A stretch of DNA of 64,000 bases from positions 45,441 to 109,440 of the forward strand of contig CADCHE010000012.1 in the NCBI GenBank assembly GCA_902801205.1, in the 5' to 3' direction. The notes under the pieces are model-generated. The model made no database searches. It saw only the letters and a program-made list of their open reading frames with translations, and was not told the origin of the DNA. Positions 26,699-35,587 of the stretch are shown in pieces. Numbering within the stretch: the stretch's first letter is position 1; the number at the start of each line of letters is the position of its first letter. Source of the stretch: an uncultured Bacteroidia bacterium. Its GTDB lineage: Bacteria; Bacteroidota; Bacteroidia; Bacteroidales; UBA932. A program made the translations under genes and the position numbers.

Positions 26699-27748
26699 TC
26701 ACTTGGCGTTGTTCTTCCGGGCGCGGGCATCCAGCGCCCGGCGGAATGCGTCCGCATTGCGCAGATGGTCGGCGTAACTCACGGCGAACCGGTGCGTTCC
26801 GTCCATCGCGTCGCTGGCGCAGAAGTAGAGATACCCGTGTGTATCGGGGTTCAGCACCGCCTCCAGGCACTCCTTCGGGGGCACGCAGATGGGCCCCGGA
26901 GGCAGGCCTTCGTACAGGTAGGTATTGTACGGGCTGTCGAACTGAAGGTGCTGCAGGAGGATGCGGTTGAGCGTATAGTCGTAGCAGAAGGCGACCGTCG
27001 GGTCTGCCTGCAGTTTCATGCCGATCCGGTAACGGTTGAGGTACACGCCGGCGATCTTCGGCAGCTCCGGCGTGTAATGCGACTCCCCGCTGACGATGGA
27101 AGCGACGATGGAGACCTGGCGCTGGGTCAGGCCCTGCAGTTTCGCCTTTTCTTTCCGTTCCGGGGTCCACCAGGCGTCATAGGCCTTTTTCAGACGGTCG
27201 AAGACGTCCTTCATCGAGGCCGTCCAGTACATCTCATACGTATCCGGCAGGATCATCGAGAAGACGTCGTCCGGCGTGAACCCGTACGTCGCCAGCAGGT
27301 CTTCGTCTTCCAGCGCGCGGTGGACCGTCGCGGAGTCGACCATCAGCTGCGCCGACACCTTCCGGGCGATGGGCCCCTTGAGGCGCATCGTGCCGGAGAG
27401 GACAAGATTCACCGGTGTCTGCCAGCCGCCCCGCAGCATCCGGGGCACGTAGACGCTCGGATTCCCGGGGCCGATGACATAGTGGCCCGGGCGGATGTCT
27501 TCGTCCTGGAGTTTCCGCAGCATGCGGCGCAGGCTCGCCGGACGGAGGACGATGCTGTCCGGGATCGCGGCGCGGACGTCCTGTACCGTGGCGCCGGGGC
27601 GGAGGTAGAGGTCGGCCCGGCCGGAGAAGTTGGAACGGCGGTTGTCGCTGAACCACAGCCAGGCAGCCCCGAGGACGCCCAGGGCGACGACGCCGACGAC
27701 CGCCAGCAGGATATTGCGTATCTTCTTCTTGTTCATGGCATTGTTCAT
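26699..27748 (-). CDS. mltG: Endolytic murein transglycosylase MltG
   Basis: A 349-residue inner-membrane protein with one N-terminal membrane segment (about 11-33), a LysM-like middle part and the MltG catalytic domain. VASIVSGESHYTPELPKIAG near 212-231 contains the catalytic Glu; LQADPTVAFCYD, SPYNTYLYEGLPPGPI and YLYFCASD are family blocks. It cleaves nascent glycan strands and so sets their length in the periplasm. Its start overlaps the stop of the glucosaminidase gene by 4 bases (ATGA), so the two wall hydrolases are translationally coupled, and RelA/SpoT follows 15 bases later. Confidence 0.92.
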   Translation of the reverse strand: MNNAMNKKKIRNILLAVVGVVALGVLGAAWLWFSDNRRSNFSGRADLYLRPGATVQDVRAAIPDSIVLRPASLRRMLRKLQDEDIRPGHYVIGPGNPSVYVPRMLRGGWQTPVNLVLSGTMRLKGPIARKVSAQLMVDSATVHRALEDEDLLATYGFTPDDVFSMILPDTYEMYWTASMKDVFDRLKKAYDAWWTPERKEKAKLQGLTQRQVSIVASIVSGESHYTPELPKIAGVYLNRYRIGMKLQADPTVAFCYDYTLNRILLQHLQFDSPYNTYLYEGLPPGPICVPPKECLEAVLNPDTHGYLYFCASDAMDGTHRFAVSYADHLRNADAFRRALDARARKNNAK

Positions 27749-29016
27749 TTCTTCAGAAGCCTCCCCATCCGGGAAGAATCCTCACGGAGAAGCAGTTCAT
27801 CGCCTTCACGGAGCGTCGTTCCGGACGGGAGGCGGTTCATCTTCTCGACCGCCTTCATCTTCACCGCGAAACGCTGGCAGATGTCGCGCAGCGACTCGCC
27901 GTCCCGCTCCACGATATACTTGTCCAGGCCCTTCCGGGTCCGGTTCTTCTTCGCCTGCAGGTACACGATGGTGCCCGGGAGGAGTTCTTCCGTCACCGTC
28001 AAATCATTGAAATGCAGCAGTTCCGTCAGGAAGAGTCCGTTGGAAGCGGCGATCGAGGCGTAGGTCTCCCCTTCGATGGCCTGCACGTACGGGACCCCGT
28101 TGCGCTCGAACATCGGCCGCGAAAGCGAGAAGCGGAATTCTTCGTACTGACTGCGGTCGACCGCCTTCGGTTCCTCCAGTTGGAGCGGTGATTCGGGGAT
28201 CACGGAAAGGTCTTCGTCCTCTTCCGCGGGGGCCGGTGGCTCGGAGGTTTTGTGCTCGGACCGGGCCGCTTTGCGCGCTGCTTTTTCCGCCTTGCGCGCC
28301 GCTTTCCCGTGCCGGCGTTCCGCCTTCCGGTCGTTCTTCTTCCCTTCCTTCACCTCGACCCCGCCTTCGGGAACAGGTGCCGCATCGGATTCCGTAACAG
28401 ACTGTCCATCAGATGTTTCCGCAGGACGTGCGAAGACCGGAGCGGTCCCGCCGGACTGTTCCCAGGCCGCCGCCACGGCGGCATCAGCCTCGGCGACAGA
28501 CATCCGGTCATAGGCATCCAGCCGGTAGTCCTCGATATACTTGATCAGTTTCGACGGGTACGCGGGGTCGGTCGCGTAACCAGCTTTCTTCAAGCCGTTC
28601 GCCCACGCCTTGTAGTCCGTCGTCTCGAATTCGAAAAGGAACTTGTAACGGTCGCGGTAGCGGAGGAAGTCGGAATGGTCGCGGAACGATTCTTCCGCAG
28701 ACTCGTACACCCGGAAGCACTCCCCCTTCGCGTCGTCGTCGTGATACTGTTTCTTGCCGGTCCACGTGTTGTGGCACTTGATTCCGAAGTGGTTGTTGCC
28801 GCCGGCCGCGAGGGGTGACAGGCCATACCGCGATTCCAGCAGCCCCTGGGCCAGGGTGATGCTGGCCGGCACCCCGCTCCGGTACATCTCGCGGACGGCC
28901 GTCGGCGCCCACCGGAGGATGTACTGCTGCTGCGGCGTCAACTTCACGGGCTCCGCCAGCAGACCGAGCGGCAGCAGGCAGAGCAACAGGACCCATTTTC
29001 GCATTTTCCTTTTCAT
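27745..29016 (-). CDS. Secreted glucosaminidase (peptidoglycan hydrolase) with two LysM domains
   Basis: About 423 residues from the Met at 29014-29016; the longer frame adds 37 residues without a signal peptide. The signal peptide is KWVLLLCLLPLGLLA. A mannosyl-glycoprotein endo-beta-N-acetylglucosaminidase-type domain spans about 25-180 (ITLAQGLLESRYG with the likely catalytic Glu, NNHFGIKCH). A strikingly basic Lys/Arg/Ala-rich linker follows at about 225-275. Two LysM modules end the protein (EGETYASIAASNGLFLTEL; DGESLRDICQRFAVKM). It should cut glycan strands in the periplasm. It is coupled to mltG by a 4-base overlap and follows RNase Z by 32 bases. Confidence 0.9.
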   Translation of the reverse strand: MKRKMRKWVLLLCLLPLGLLAEPVKLTPQQQYILRWAPTAVREMYRSGVPASITLAQGLLESRYGLSPLAAGGNNHFGIKCHNTWTGKKQYHDDDAKGECFRVYESAEESFRDHSDFLRYRDRYKFLFEFETTDYKAWANGLKKAGYATDPAYPSKLIKYIEDYRLDAYDRMSVAEADAAVAAAWEQSGGTAPVFARPAETSDGQSVTESDAAPVPEGGVEVKEGKKNDRKAERRHGKAARKAEKAARKAARSEHKTSEPPAPAEEDEDLSVIPESPLQLEEPKAVDRSQYEEFRFSLSRPMFERNGVPYVQAIEGETYASIAASNGLFLTELLHFNDLTVTEELLPGTIVYLQAKKNRTRKGLDKYIVERDGESLRDICQRFAVKMKAVEKMNRLPSGTTLREGDELLLREDSSRMGRLLKK

Positions 29017-29048
29017 ACAAATGCGAATATAGTGATATTTTTGAAAAA

Positions 29049-29975
29049 CTATTCCGCTTTGACGAGCGGCAGGTCGACCGTCATCAGGTCCTGCGCCGCG
29101 GTCGTCGCCGGAAAGAGGGTGCGGCACTCCGCCTCGTAGCGATCCGTTTCCTTCACCCGCGAAGAATAATGCCCGATCAACAGCTGCTTCACGCCGGCCT
29201 CCAGGGCGCAGCGGGCCGCCTGCAGCGTCGTGGAATGGTGCCGCAGGGCCGCCTGGTCGGCGAGTTCGTCCAGGTAGGTCGTCTCATGGTAGAGCAGGTC
29301 GACGCCCGCGACCCAGCGCGGCAGTGCGGCGAAAGGGGCCGTATCGCTGCAGTAGGCATAGGAACGGGGCTCGAAAGGCTTGTAACCCAGTTCGTTGAAC
29401 GGGATCACCTGCCCGCCGCGGACCACGTCGTCACCGCGCTTGACGGCTGCGATTTCCGTGAGCGAGAGACCGTACTCGGCGATCTTTTCCTTACGGACGT
29501 TCATCTGCGGCTCCCGTTCACGGAAGAGGAAGCCGAACGTCTCGATCTTGTGGTTCAGCGGAAAGGCGAGCACCTCCACCGACTTTGTCTGCAGGATCAC
29601 CTCCGGAGCCTTCATCGTGAGGGGCACGTGCCGGATCTCGAAAGCCAGGCCCTCGCCGTAGTACGAGAGGAAGAACTTCAGGAGCGGCGCGAAGGACGGC
29701 GGTGCGAAGACATTGAGCGGCTGCGTGCGTGCCTTCATACCCATCGTGGAGAGCAGGCCGGGAAGCCCGAACACGTGGTCGCCGTGGATGTGCGAAAGGA
29801 AGACGGAGTCGATCTTCATCATCGGAATCCGCGCGCGGAGCATCTGGCGCTGGATGCCCTCCCCGCAGTCAATCAAGAAAGAGCGCCCGTGTACGGAAAG
29901 TACCTGGGCGCTCTGGTATCTGCCGGTCATCGGCATAGCCGAAGCCGTGCCCAGGACCGTCAATGTGAAATTCAT
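29049..29975 (-). CDS. rnz: Ribonuclease Z
   Basis: A 308-residue metallo-beta-lactamase-fold nuclease that removes the 3' trailer of tRNA precursors. It shows LTVLGTASAMPMTGR at the N terminus, the zinc site LSHIHGDHVFGLPGLL near 61-76, the Phe/Pro-rich exosite region in the middle, YCSDTAPF near 208, and LLIGHYSSRVK near 268, which are diagnostic of the tRNase Z group. Length is normal for the short form. It starts 3 bases after the S1 stop, so it is co-transcribed with rpsA. Confidence 0.94.
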   Translation of the reverse strand: MNFTLTVLGTASAMPMTGRYQSAQVLSVHGRSFLIDCGEGIQRQMLRARIPMMKIDSVFLSHIHGDHVFGLPGLLSTMGMKARTQPLNVFAPPSFAPLLKFFLSYYGEGLAFEIRHVPLTMKAPEVILQTKSVEVLAFPLNHKIETFGFLFREREPQMNVRKEKIAEYGLSLTEIAAVKRGDDVVRGGQVIPFNELGYKPFEPRSYAYCSDTAPFAALPRWVAGVDLLYHETTYLDELADQAALRHHSTTLQAARCALEAGVKQLLIGHYSSRVKETDRYEAECRTLFPATTAAQDLMTVDLPLVKAE

Positions 29976-29978
29976 GCT

Positions 29979-31748
29979 TTACTCACCTTTCTCGAGTTTG
30001 TCCTTCAGGGCAGCGAGTTCGCTGATGTCACCGAGGGTCGTCCTCTCGATCGCGGAATTGATCTTCTTGACGGCACGCTTGGCGCTGTCGGCCTCGGCAG
30101 CCACGCGCTCCATCCGGGCCTCGGAATAGGTGCGCAGGTGCGACAGGAGGATGCGGCGGGTGCTGCGGCGCAGTTCGACCACCTTGAACGGAAGGGTCTC
30201 ACCGACGACGGCGTTCTTGCCGTCTTCCTTCATGAGGTCGCGGTTGAAAGCGAAGCCTTCGTTCTCATCGTCGAGCTTGATGTTCGCGCCCTTGTCGGTG
30301 ATGGAGGCAACGGTACCCTCGACGACGGAGCCAACAGGATACTTCTCCTCGATCGCATCCCAAGGATTCGGGGTCAGCTGCTTGTGGCCGAGGCTGAGCT
30401 TGTGGTTCGCCTCGTCGAAGTCGAGGATCTGGACGTCGATCACGTCACCGGGAGAGACGAGCTCGGACGGATGCTTGATCTTGTTCCAGGAAAGGTCGCT
30501 GATGTGGATGAGTCCTTCGACACCGTCCTCCGGCTCGGCGAAGACACCGAAGTTCGTGATATTGCGGACGATCGCCTTGTGGACGGAACCGATCGGATAC
30601 TTGTCGCGGATGTTCTCCCAAGGGTTGGGGGTCAGCTGCTTCAGACCGAGGGACATCTTGCGGTTCTCACGGTCGATGGAAAGCACCTGGGCTTCCACTT
30701 CCTGGCCCACCTTGAGGAATTCCTGTGCGCTGTGCAGACGCGGCGACCAGGACATCTCGCTGACGTGGATCAGACCTTCGACACCCGGGGTGATCTCCAC
30801 GAAGGCGCCGTAGTCGGCGATCAGCACGACCTTGCCCTTGACGACGTCGCCCACCTTGAGATCGGCGTCGAGGCTGTCCCAAGGATGCGGGGTGAGCTGC
30901 TTGTAACCCAGCGCGATGCGCTTCTGGGCGGGATCGAACTCCTTGACGACCACTTTGATCTTCTGGTCGAGGGAGACGACTTCCTCGGGGTTGTCGATGC
31001 GGCCCCAGGAGAGATCGGTGATGTGGATGAGACCGTCCACGCCGCCCAGGTCGACGAACACGCCGTAGTTGGTGATGTTCTTGACCGTGCCTTCGAGGAT
31101 CTGGCCCTTCTCCAGCTTGCTGATGAGTTCGGCGCGGCGGGCTTCCTGCTCGGCCTCGAGGAGCGCCTTGTGGGAAACGACGACGTTGCGGAACTCCTGG
31201 TTGATCTTGACGATCTTGAAGTCCATGGTCTGGTTGACGTAGGCGTCGTAGTCACGGATGGGCTTGATGTCGATCTGAGCCTCGATACCGAAGACGTCGA
31301 CGATCATGCCGCCCTTGGTGCGGGTCTTGACGAAACCCTTGACGACCTCGCCGTTGTTGCAGGCCTCGTTGACGCGGTCCCAGGACTTGAGGGCGCGGGC
31401 CTTCTTATGGGAAAGGATGAGCTGGCCCTTGCGGTCCTCGACGGACTCGACGAGCACCTCGACCTTGTCACCGACCTTCAGGTCGGGGTTGTAGCGGAAT
31501 TCGGGGGCCTGGATGACGCCCTCGCTCTTCGCGCCTATGTTGACGACCACTTCACGCTTGGTGATGGAGGTGACGACACCTTCGACCACCTCGTTCTCCC
31601 CGATCTTGGAGAGGGTCTGGTCGTAAGCCTGTTCGATGGATTCACGGTCGGCGGAGCCGTAGACTTTGTCCTCGCTCTCGAAGGCGGCCCAGTCGAATTC
31701 CTCGGGCGCGACCGACGCGTTCAATGCTTTTTTGTTTTCTTCTGCCAT
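29979..31748 (-). CDS. rpsA: 30S ribosomal protein S1
   Basis: A 589-residue protein with six S1 RNA-binding repeats after a short acidic N terminus. The repeats are recognisable by recurring blocks such as VDGLIHITDLSWGR, VEGLIHVSEMSW and VEGLIHISDLSW, and by three GLxQLTPxPW-type inter-repeat segments. S1 brings mRNA to the 30S subunit and matters especially where Shine-Dalgarno sequences are absent, as in this phylum. A clear promoter and a GC-rich hairpin lie upstream, and rnz is encoded 3 bases downstream. Confidence 0.97.
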   Translation of the reverse strand: MAEENKKALNASVAPEEFDWAAFESEDKVYGSADRESIEQAYDQTLSKIGENEVVEGVVTSITKREVVVNIGAKSEGVIQAPEFRYNPDLKVGDKVEVLVESVEDRKGQLILSHKKARALKSWDRVNEACNNGEVVKGFVKTRTKGGMIVDVFGIEAQIDIKPIRDYDAYVNQTMDFKIVKINQEFRNVVVSHKALLEAEQEARRAELISKLEKGQILEGTVKNITNYGVFVDLGGVDGLIHITDLSWGRIDNPEEVVSLDQKIKVVVKEFDPAQKRIALGYKQLTPHPWDSLDADLKVGDVVKGKVVLIADYGAFVEITPGVEGLIHVSEMSWSPRLHSAQEFLKVGQEVEAQVLSIDRENRKMSLGLKQLTPNPWENIRDKYPIGSVHKAIVRNITNFGVFAEPEDGVEGLIHISDLSWNKIKHPSELVSPGDVIDVQILDFDEANHKLSLGHKQLTPNPWDAIEEKYPVGSVVEGTVASITDKGANIKLDDENEGFAFNRDLMKEDGKNAVVGETLPFKVVELRRSTRRILLSHLRTYSEARMERVAAEADSAKRAVKKINSAIERTTLGDISELAALKDKLEKGE

Positions 31749-31802
31749 AATTGTAAGTGAAAGAAACTTAGTTGTTTAACATTATTTTGTCGCCCTACCG
31801 GA

Positions 31803-31826
31803 GCACGCCCCGGTGAAAAGGCGTGC
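31803..31826 (-). promoter_or_regulatory. Hairpin at the 5' end of the rpsA leader
   Basis: The 7-base stem GCACGCC/GGCGTGC with a 10-base loop begins right after the -7 element, so it would lie at the extreme 5' end of the rpsA transcript, 55 bases before the ATG. It could protect the RNA end or serve autoregulation by S1. Only the fold is seen. Confidence 0.5.
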
Positions 31827-31856
31827 AAAAATAGGGAAATTATTCTGATTTACAAA
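31826..31856 (-). promoter_or_regulatory. rpsA promoter (TTTG-N19-TATTTTTG)
   Basis: Minus strand has TTTG (31856-31853), 19 bases, then TATTTTTG (31833-31826), an exact match to the Bacteroidota -33/-7 consensus with ideal spacing. Confidence 0.85.
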
Positions 31857-31872
31857 GGGTAAGCCCCGAAAA

Positions 31873-32823
31873 TCACAACATTTTCTTCCGCTTGAAGACG
31901 ACGAAGATGGCCCCCACCAGGGCGAACATCATCAGCAGCAGCGCAGCCCAGGACCAGGGCTTGTCCATGAAGGGCAGCGGCACATTCATGCCGTAGAAAC
32001 TCGCGACGAGGGTCGGCGGCATCAGCAGCACCGAAACCAGCGTGAAGATCTTCATGATGTTGTTCTGGTCGAGGTTGATCAGACCGACGACCGTCTCCTG
32101 GAGGTATTCCAGACGCTCGAAACTGAAATCCGTGTGGTTGATCAGGGAGGTGATATCCTGCAGGATGACGCCGAAACGCGACCGCAGTTCGGGCGGATAC
32201 TTGTCGCTCTTCATCAGGTTGGACAGGAGGCGCTGCTTGTCGACGATGTTCTCGCGGACGATCATCGTGTTCTCCTGCAACTGGTTGATGTCCAACAGGA
32301 AATCTTCGTTGATGTCTTCCTGCTGGTTGACGCGCTTGCTGTACTGCGAGATCTCCTTGGTCATGAGCTCGATCATGTCCGCATCCAGGTCGACGCGCTG
32401 GTCCATGATGCTGGCGAACACGGAATAGCCCGAGGGATAGGACTGCGGCATGGCGACGATCCGGCGCTGCAGTTCGGTGAAGCTGCGGAGCGGGACATCG
32501 CGCAGGGAGGTCATGCAGTTCCCGACGAAGGTGAACGACACCGGCTCCATCGTATAGTCTTCGGGGCCCGGCATCAGGAAGTTGGTATTGGCGAAGAGGG
32601 CTTTCTCCGTTTCGGAGAAACGCGAGGAACTCTCGATCTCCTCGGCCTTCGCACGGCTCTGGATCTCGATCCCGAGGAAATCGTCCACGGAGTGTTTCTC
32701 CGCACCGTCCGGGGCAAGGAGATCGATCCAGAGGACATCAGACAGGATTGTCTTCGCGAGCATCGCCACTGACTGCGATACGACCAGCTCGCCGCCGCGT
32801 CTGTAGAAAATTGTCACCATCAC
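31873..32823 (-). CDS. corA: Magnesium/cobalt transporter CorA
   Basis: A 316-residue CorA-family channel. The cytoplasmic N-terminal domain ends in long helices, and two C-terminal membrane segments enclose the invariant pore motif in SFYGMNVPLPFMDK near 277-290. A basic tail FKRKKM follows. It forms a pentameric Mg2+ channel in the inner membrane. It stands alone on minus between the rpsA promoter and the unknown lipoprotein pair, with its own candidate promoter upstream. Confidence 0.93.
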   Translation of the reverse strand: MMVTIFYRRGGELVVSQSVAMLAKTILSDVLWIDLLAPDGAEKHSVDDFLGIEIQSRAKAEEIESSSRFSETEKALFANTNFLMPGPEDYTMEPVSFTFVGNCMTSLRDVPLRSFTELQRRIVAMPQSYPSGYSVFASIMDQRVDLDADMIELMTKEISQYSKRVNQQEDINEDFLLDINQLQENTMIVRENIVDKQRLLSNLMKSDKYPPELRSRFGVILQDITSLINHTDFSFERLEYLQETVVGLINLDQNNIMKIFTLVSVLLMPPTLVASFYGMNVPLPFMDKPWSWAALLLMMFALVGAIFVVFKRKKML

Positions 32824-32867
32824 TCTTCCTGTTTTACCGGCGCGTTCGTCGAAAGGGTTCTACCGCG

Positions 32868-32875
32868 CAAAAATA
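32868..32875 (-). promoter_or_regulatory. Candidate corA -7 element
   Basis: Minus strand TATTTTTG matches TAnnTTTG and lies 45 bases before the corA ATG. A TTTG is 22 bases upstream (32898-32901), slightly farther than ideal. Confidence 0.55.
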
Positions 32876-32917
32876 GGAATATTTTTTTACAATCCGCCAA
32901 AAAGGCGGCAAAACCGC

Positions 32918-33946
32918 TTATTTTCCGCCGGTCAGCGCTTCCTTGACGATATCGTAATAGATGGAAGGCTTGTCCACGGTCTTCGCATTCTTGTGGCAGG
33001 CCGTCTGCGACTTCGACACGTCGGCGACGCCCCAGAAGATGGCGTCGCAGGTGTCGTCGTACGAGCCCAGGACCACGTAGTCCTTGGCCTTGAGGCCCCA
33101 CTCGACGCGCTGTTTCCAGCCGTCGGCGTCGACGCGGGCCCAGCTGGACGGGGCGACGCCGGAGTTCGGGCTGACGAAACGGACCTTGCCGTCGGAACTG
33201 CCGGACTGGTTGCGGTAGCCCCAGCCGTCGGTCGGCATCTCGCGGATCGGGTCGTTCACCTGGCAGGTGCCGATGTGGAACTTCTCGAGGTTTTTCTTGT
33301 CGGCGGGGTCGGCGTTCTTCCACAGGATGTCGAAGGTCTCGCCCGGCAGGAAGACAGGCAGGATGGGCCGGTCGTCGCCGTTGCCGTATTTCCGGTAGGT
33401 ATTGTCCTTGGCGTACTTGTCGTAGATGAAACCGGCGACCTGGTTCCAGTAGGCCATGCCCCACGCGGCGGGGTTGCCGATGAAGATCATGAACTGCATG
33501 TTCTTCTCCTTGCAGACCTTGACGATGTTGTCGAGCATCTTGCCGTAGCCGGCCCAGTTCAGGCCGTCGGACTGGCCGTCGATGTGGATCTTCCCCCCGT
33601 CGGCGCCCTCCCATTCGGGCGGATTGGTGAAGTCGACGCTCACCACGTTGACACCGGCTTCCTTGATCTTCTGCATGATATCGCGCACCTGGCTGATGTC
33701 GCGGTAGTCGTGCGACGCGTTCCACTCCCCGTTCACCAGGAACTTGGTTCCCTTGTTATTGCTCCGGCAGCAGATCAGCAGATGGCAGACGGCCGTCGGT
33801 TTCGGCTTGCCCGTCGGGGTGACGGTGCTTCCGTCCGAAGTGATGACCTTGGTGGTCTTCTCATCATCGCCCTTGCCGCAACCGGATGCCGACAGCAGCA
33901 GGCAGGCGGCGGCCAATGCAGCCGTCAGAAGGATACTTTTCTTCAT
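32918..33946 (-). CDS. Lipoprotein of unknown family, possible TIM-barrel carbohydrate-active protein (copy 2)
   Basis: A 342-residue protein with a lipoprotein signal (LLLSASGC) and a Thr/Lys/Pro linker. The core starts at CHLLICCRSNN and has FLVNGEWNASHDY, VRDIMQKIKEAGVNVVSVDF and TNPPEWEG, then KNMQFMIFIGNPAAWGM and GSYDDTCDAIFWG. The alternating strand-helix rhythm with acidic residues at strand ends suggests a glycosidase-like TIM barrel, but I do not recognise the family. It is a tandem paralogue of the gene at 33955-34920, from which it is separated by 8 bases; most of the blocks above are shared. It is likely surface or periplasmic. Confidence 0.72.
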   Translation of the reverse strand: MKKSILLTAALAAACLLLSASGCGKGDDEKTTKVITSDGSTVTPTGKPKPTAVCHLLICCRSNNKGTKFLVNGEWNASHDYRDISQVRDIMQKIKEAGVNVVSVDFTNPPEWEGADGGKIHIDGQSDGLNWAGYGKMLDNIVKVCKEKNMQFMIFIGNPAAWGMAYWNQVAGFIYDKYAKDNTYRKYGNGDDRPILPVFLPGETFDILWKNADPADKKNLEKFHIGTCQVNDPIREMPTDGWGYRNQSGSSDGKVRFVSPNSGVAPSSWARVDADGWKQRVEWGLKAKDYVVLGSYDDTCDAIFWGVADVSKSQTACHKNAKTVDKPSIYYDIVKEALTGGK

Positions 33947-33954
33947 GATACATG

Positions 33955-34920
33955 CTATTTTTTCAATGCTTCCTTCAGAATATTATAATACAGGTACGGA
34001 TCGTCCTTCGTCGTTTCGTTGACATGGTACGGCGACCTCGAAGCGCGCACGTCGCAGATGCCCCAGTGGATGCCGTCGCAGGTATCGTCGTACGAGCCGA
34101 AAACCGCATACTCCTTGGCGCCGAGGGCCCATTCCACGCGGCGCTGCCACTCGGCGGCGTCGATGCGGTACCAGTCCTTCTTGGGCACGCCGCCGTTCGG
34201 AGCGCAGAACCGGACGGCCCCGTCGGAGCTTTCCGAGAAGTTGCGGTAGCCCCAGCCGTCCGACGGCGTGGGTTCGATGGGATCGTTCACCTGGCAGGTA
34301 CCCAGGCGGAACTTGGCGAGGTTGTCCTTCTCCTCGTCCGGAGTCGCCTCCCACAGCGGCCAGAAGCCGTCGCCGGGCACGAAGACGACCATCACCGGCC
34401 GGTCGTCGCCGAAGCCGTACCGGCGGTAGGCGGGATCCTGGGCGTAGGTGTCCCAGACGAAACCGGCCACCTCGTTCCAGTATTTCATCGTCCAGGCGGC
34501 CGGATTGCCGATGAAGATGAGGAACTGCATGTCTTTCTCATGGCAGACCTGTACGATGTTGTCGAGCATCTTGCCGTAGCCCTCCCAGTTGTATTTGTCG
34601 CCGCAGTTTTCAAGGTGGATCCGGCCGCCTTCGCCCATCTCCCATTCCGGAGGATTGGTGAAGTCGACGCTCACCACGTTGATGCCGGCGTCCTTGATTT
34701 TCTGCATGATGTCGCGCACCTGCTCGATGTCGAGGTAGTTGTGCGCAGGATTCCACTCGCCGTTCACCAGGAAGGTGGTACCGGCGTTGGCGCCGCGGCA
34801 GCAGATGAGCAGGTGGCAGACCGGCACGGGGCCTTCTTCCGCCGCTTTCCGGCTGCAGGAGGTGCTTGCGACGAGCAGCGCCGCCGCAAGGCAAAGGATC
34901 AGGAAGAGGTTCTTTTTCAT
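33955..34920 (-). CDS. Lipoprotein of unknown family, possible TIM-barrel carbohydrate-active protein (copy 1)
   Basis: A 321-residue protein with a lipoprotein signal ending LLVASTSC. It shares with the next gene the blocks CHLLICCRGAN, FLVNGEWNPAHNY, VRDIMQKIKDAGINVVSVDF, NMQFL-type strands, GTCQVNDPI, DGWGYRN and GSYDDTCDGIHWG, so the pair arose by tandem duplication. The conserved Asp/Glu/Trp-rich loops are compatible with carbohydrate binding or hydrolysis. No family is recognised. It follows recR by 21 bases and may be co-transcribed with it. The pair differs most in the loop regions, which suggests different ligands. Confidence 0.72.
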   Translation of the reverse strand: MKKNLFLILCLAAALLVASTSCSRKAAEEGPVPVCHLLICCRGANAGTTFLVNGEWNPAHNYLDIEQVRDIMQKIKDAGINVVSVDFTNPPEWEMGEGGRIHLENCGDKYNWEGYGKMLDNIVQVCHEKDMQFLIFIGNPAAWTMKYWNEVAGFVWDTYAQDPAYRRYGFGDDRPVMVVFVPGDGFWPLWEATPDEEKDNLAKFRLGTCQVNDPIEPTPSDGWGYRNFSESSDGAVRFCAPNGGVPKKDWYRIDAAEWQRRVEWALGAKEYAVFGSYDDTCDGIHWGICDVRASRSPYHVNETTKDDPYLYYNILKEALKK

Positions 34921-34941
34921 ATCACTGTAATTAAAAAATTG

Positions 34942-35583
34942 TCATGGCTTGAAGTCCTGGCGGCCGGCGATGGACCGCCCCAGGGTGAGTTCGTCGGCGT
35001 ATTCGAGGTCGTCGCCGAAACCCAGGCCGCGCGCCAGGGCCGTGACACGGACCCCGAAACGCTCGATCTGCCGGTAGATGTAGAAGGCGGTCGTTTCCCC
35101 TTCCACGTCGCCGGACAAGGCGAGGATGACTTCCAGGTCGGCTCCTTCGCAGGCTCCCGACTCGATCTGCGTGCGGATCCGCTCGGAGAGCGCCGCGATG
35201 TTCAGGTCGGACGGGCCGACGCCCGCGATCGGGGAGATGATGCCTCCCAGGACATGATAAAGGCCGTGGTACTGGCCCGTATTCTCGATGCTCATCACGT
35301 CACGGACGTTCTCCACGACACAGATCTGCTGCCGGTTCCGCGAACGGTCGGAGCAGATGGAACAGCGTTCCTCGTCGGAGATCATCCGGCACTCGCGGCA
35401 GTACAGGCTCTCGTCGCGCAGGCGGACGATGGATTCGGCGAAATGATGGACGTTCTCCTTGGGCTGGCGGAGCAGGTGCAGGGCGAGGCGCAGGGCGCTC
35501 CGCTTGCCGACACCGGGCAGCGATCCGATCGCCTCGACGGCGTCGGACAACAGGCGGGAAGGATACTTTTCCTGAAAAGCCAT
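34942..35583 (-). CDS. recR: Recombination mediator protein RecR
   Basis: A 213-residue RecR. LLSDAVEAIGSLPGVGKRSA is the helix-hairpin-helix region (about 9-28). A four-cysteine zinc finger follows (CRECRMISDEERCSIC). The Toprim domain has ICVVENVRDVMSIENTGQY, and the C terminus has ARGLGFGDDLEYADELTL, a Walker B-like family block. RecR works with RecF/RecO to load RecA on gapped DNA. It lies 4 bases after murQ, in a run starting with the sugar kinase gene. Confidence 0.95.
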   Translation of the reverse strand: MAFQEKYPSRLLSDAVEAIGSLPGVGKRSALRLALHLLRQPKENVHHFAESIVRLRDESLYCRECRMISDEERCSICSDRSRNRQQICVVENVRDVMSIENTGQYHGLYHVLGGIISPIAGVGPSDLNIAALSERIRTQIESGACEGADLEVILALSGDVEGETTAFYIYRQIERFGVRVTALARGLGFGDDLEYADELTLGRSIAGRQDFKP

Positions 35584-35587
35584 CGTC

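Noticed and set aside
24791-28063. A 1090-codon open frame on plus opposite RelA/SpoT, MltG and the glucosaminidase
   Set aside because: It is antisense to three well-recognised genes, has no domain motifs and mirrors their GC-rich third positions.
29169-31760. An 863-codon open frame on plus opposite RNase Z and ribosomal protein S1
   Set aside because: A shadow of high-GC coding sequence; its internal repeats simply reflect the S1 repeats of the opposite strand.
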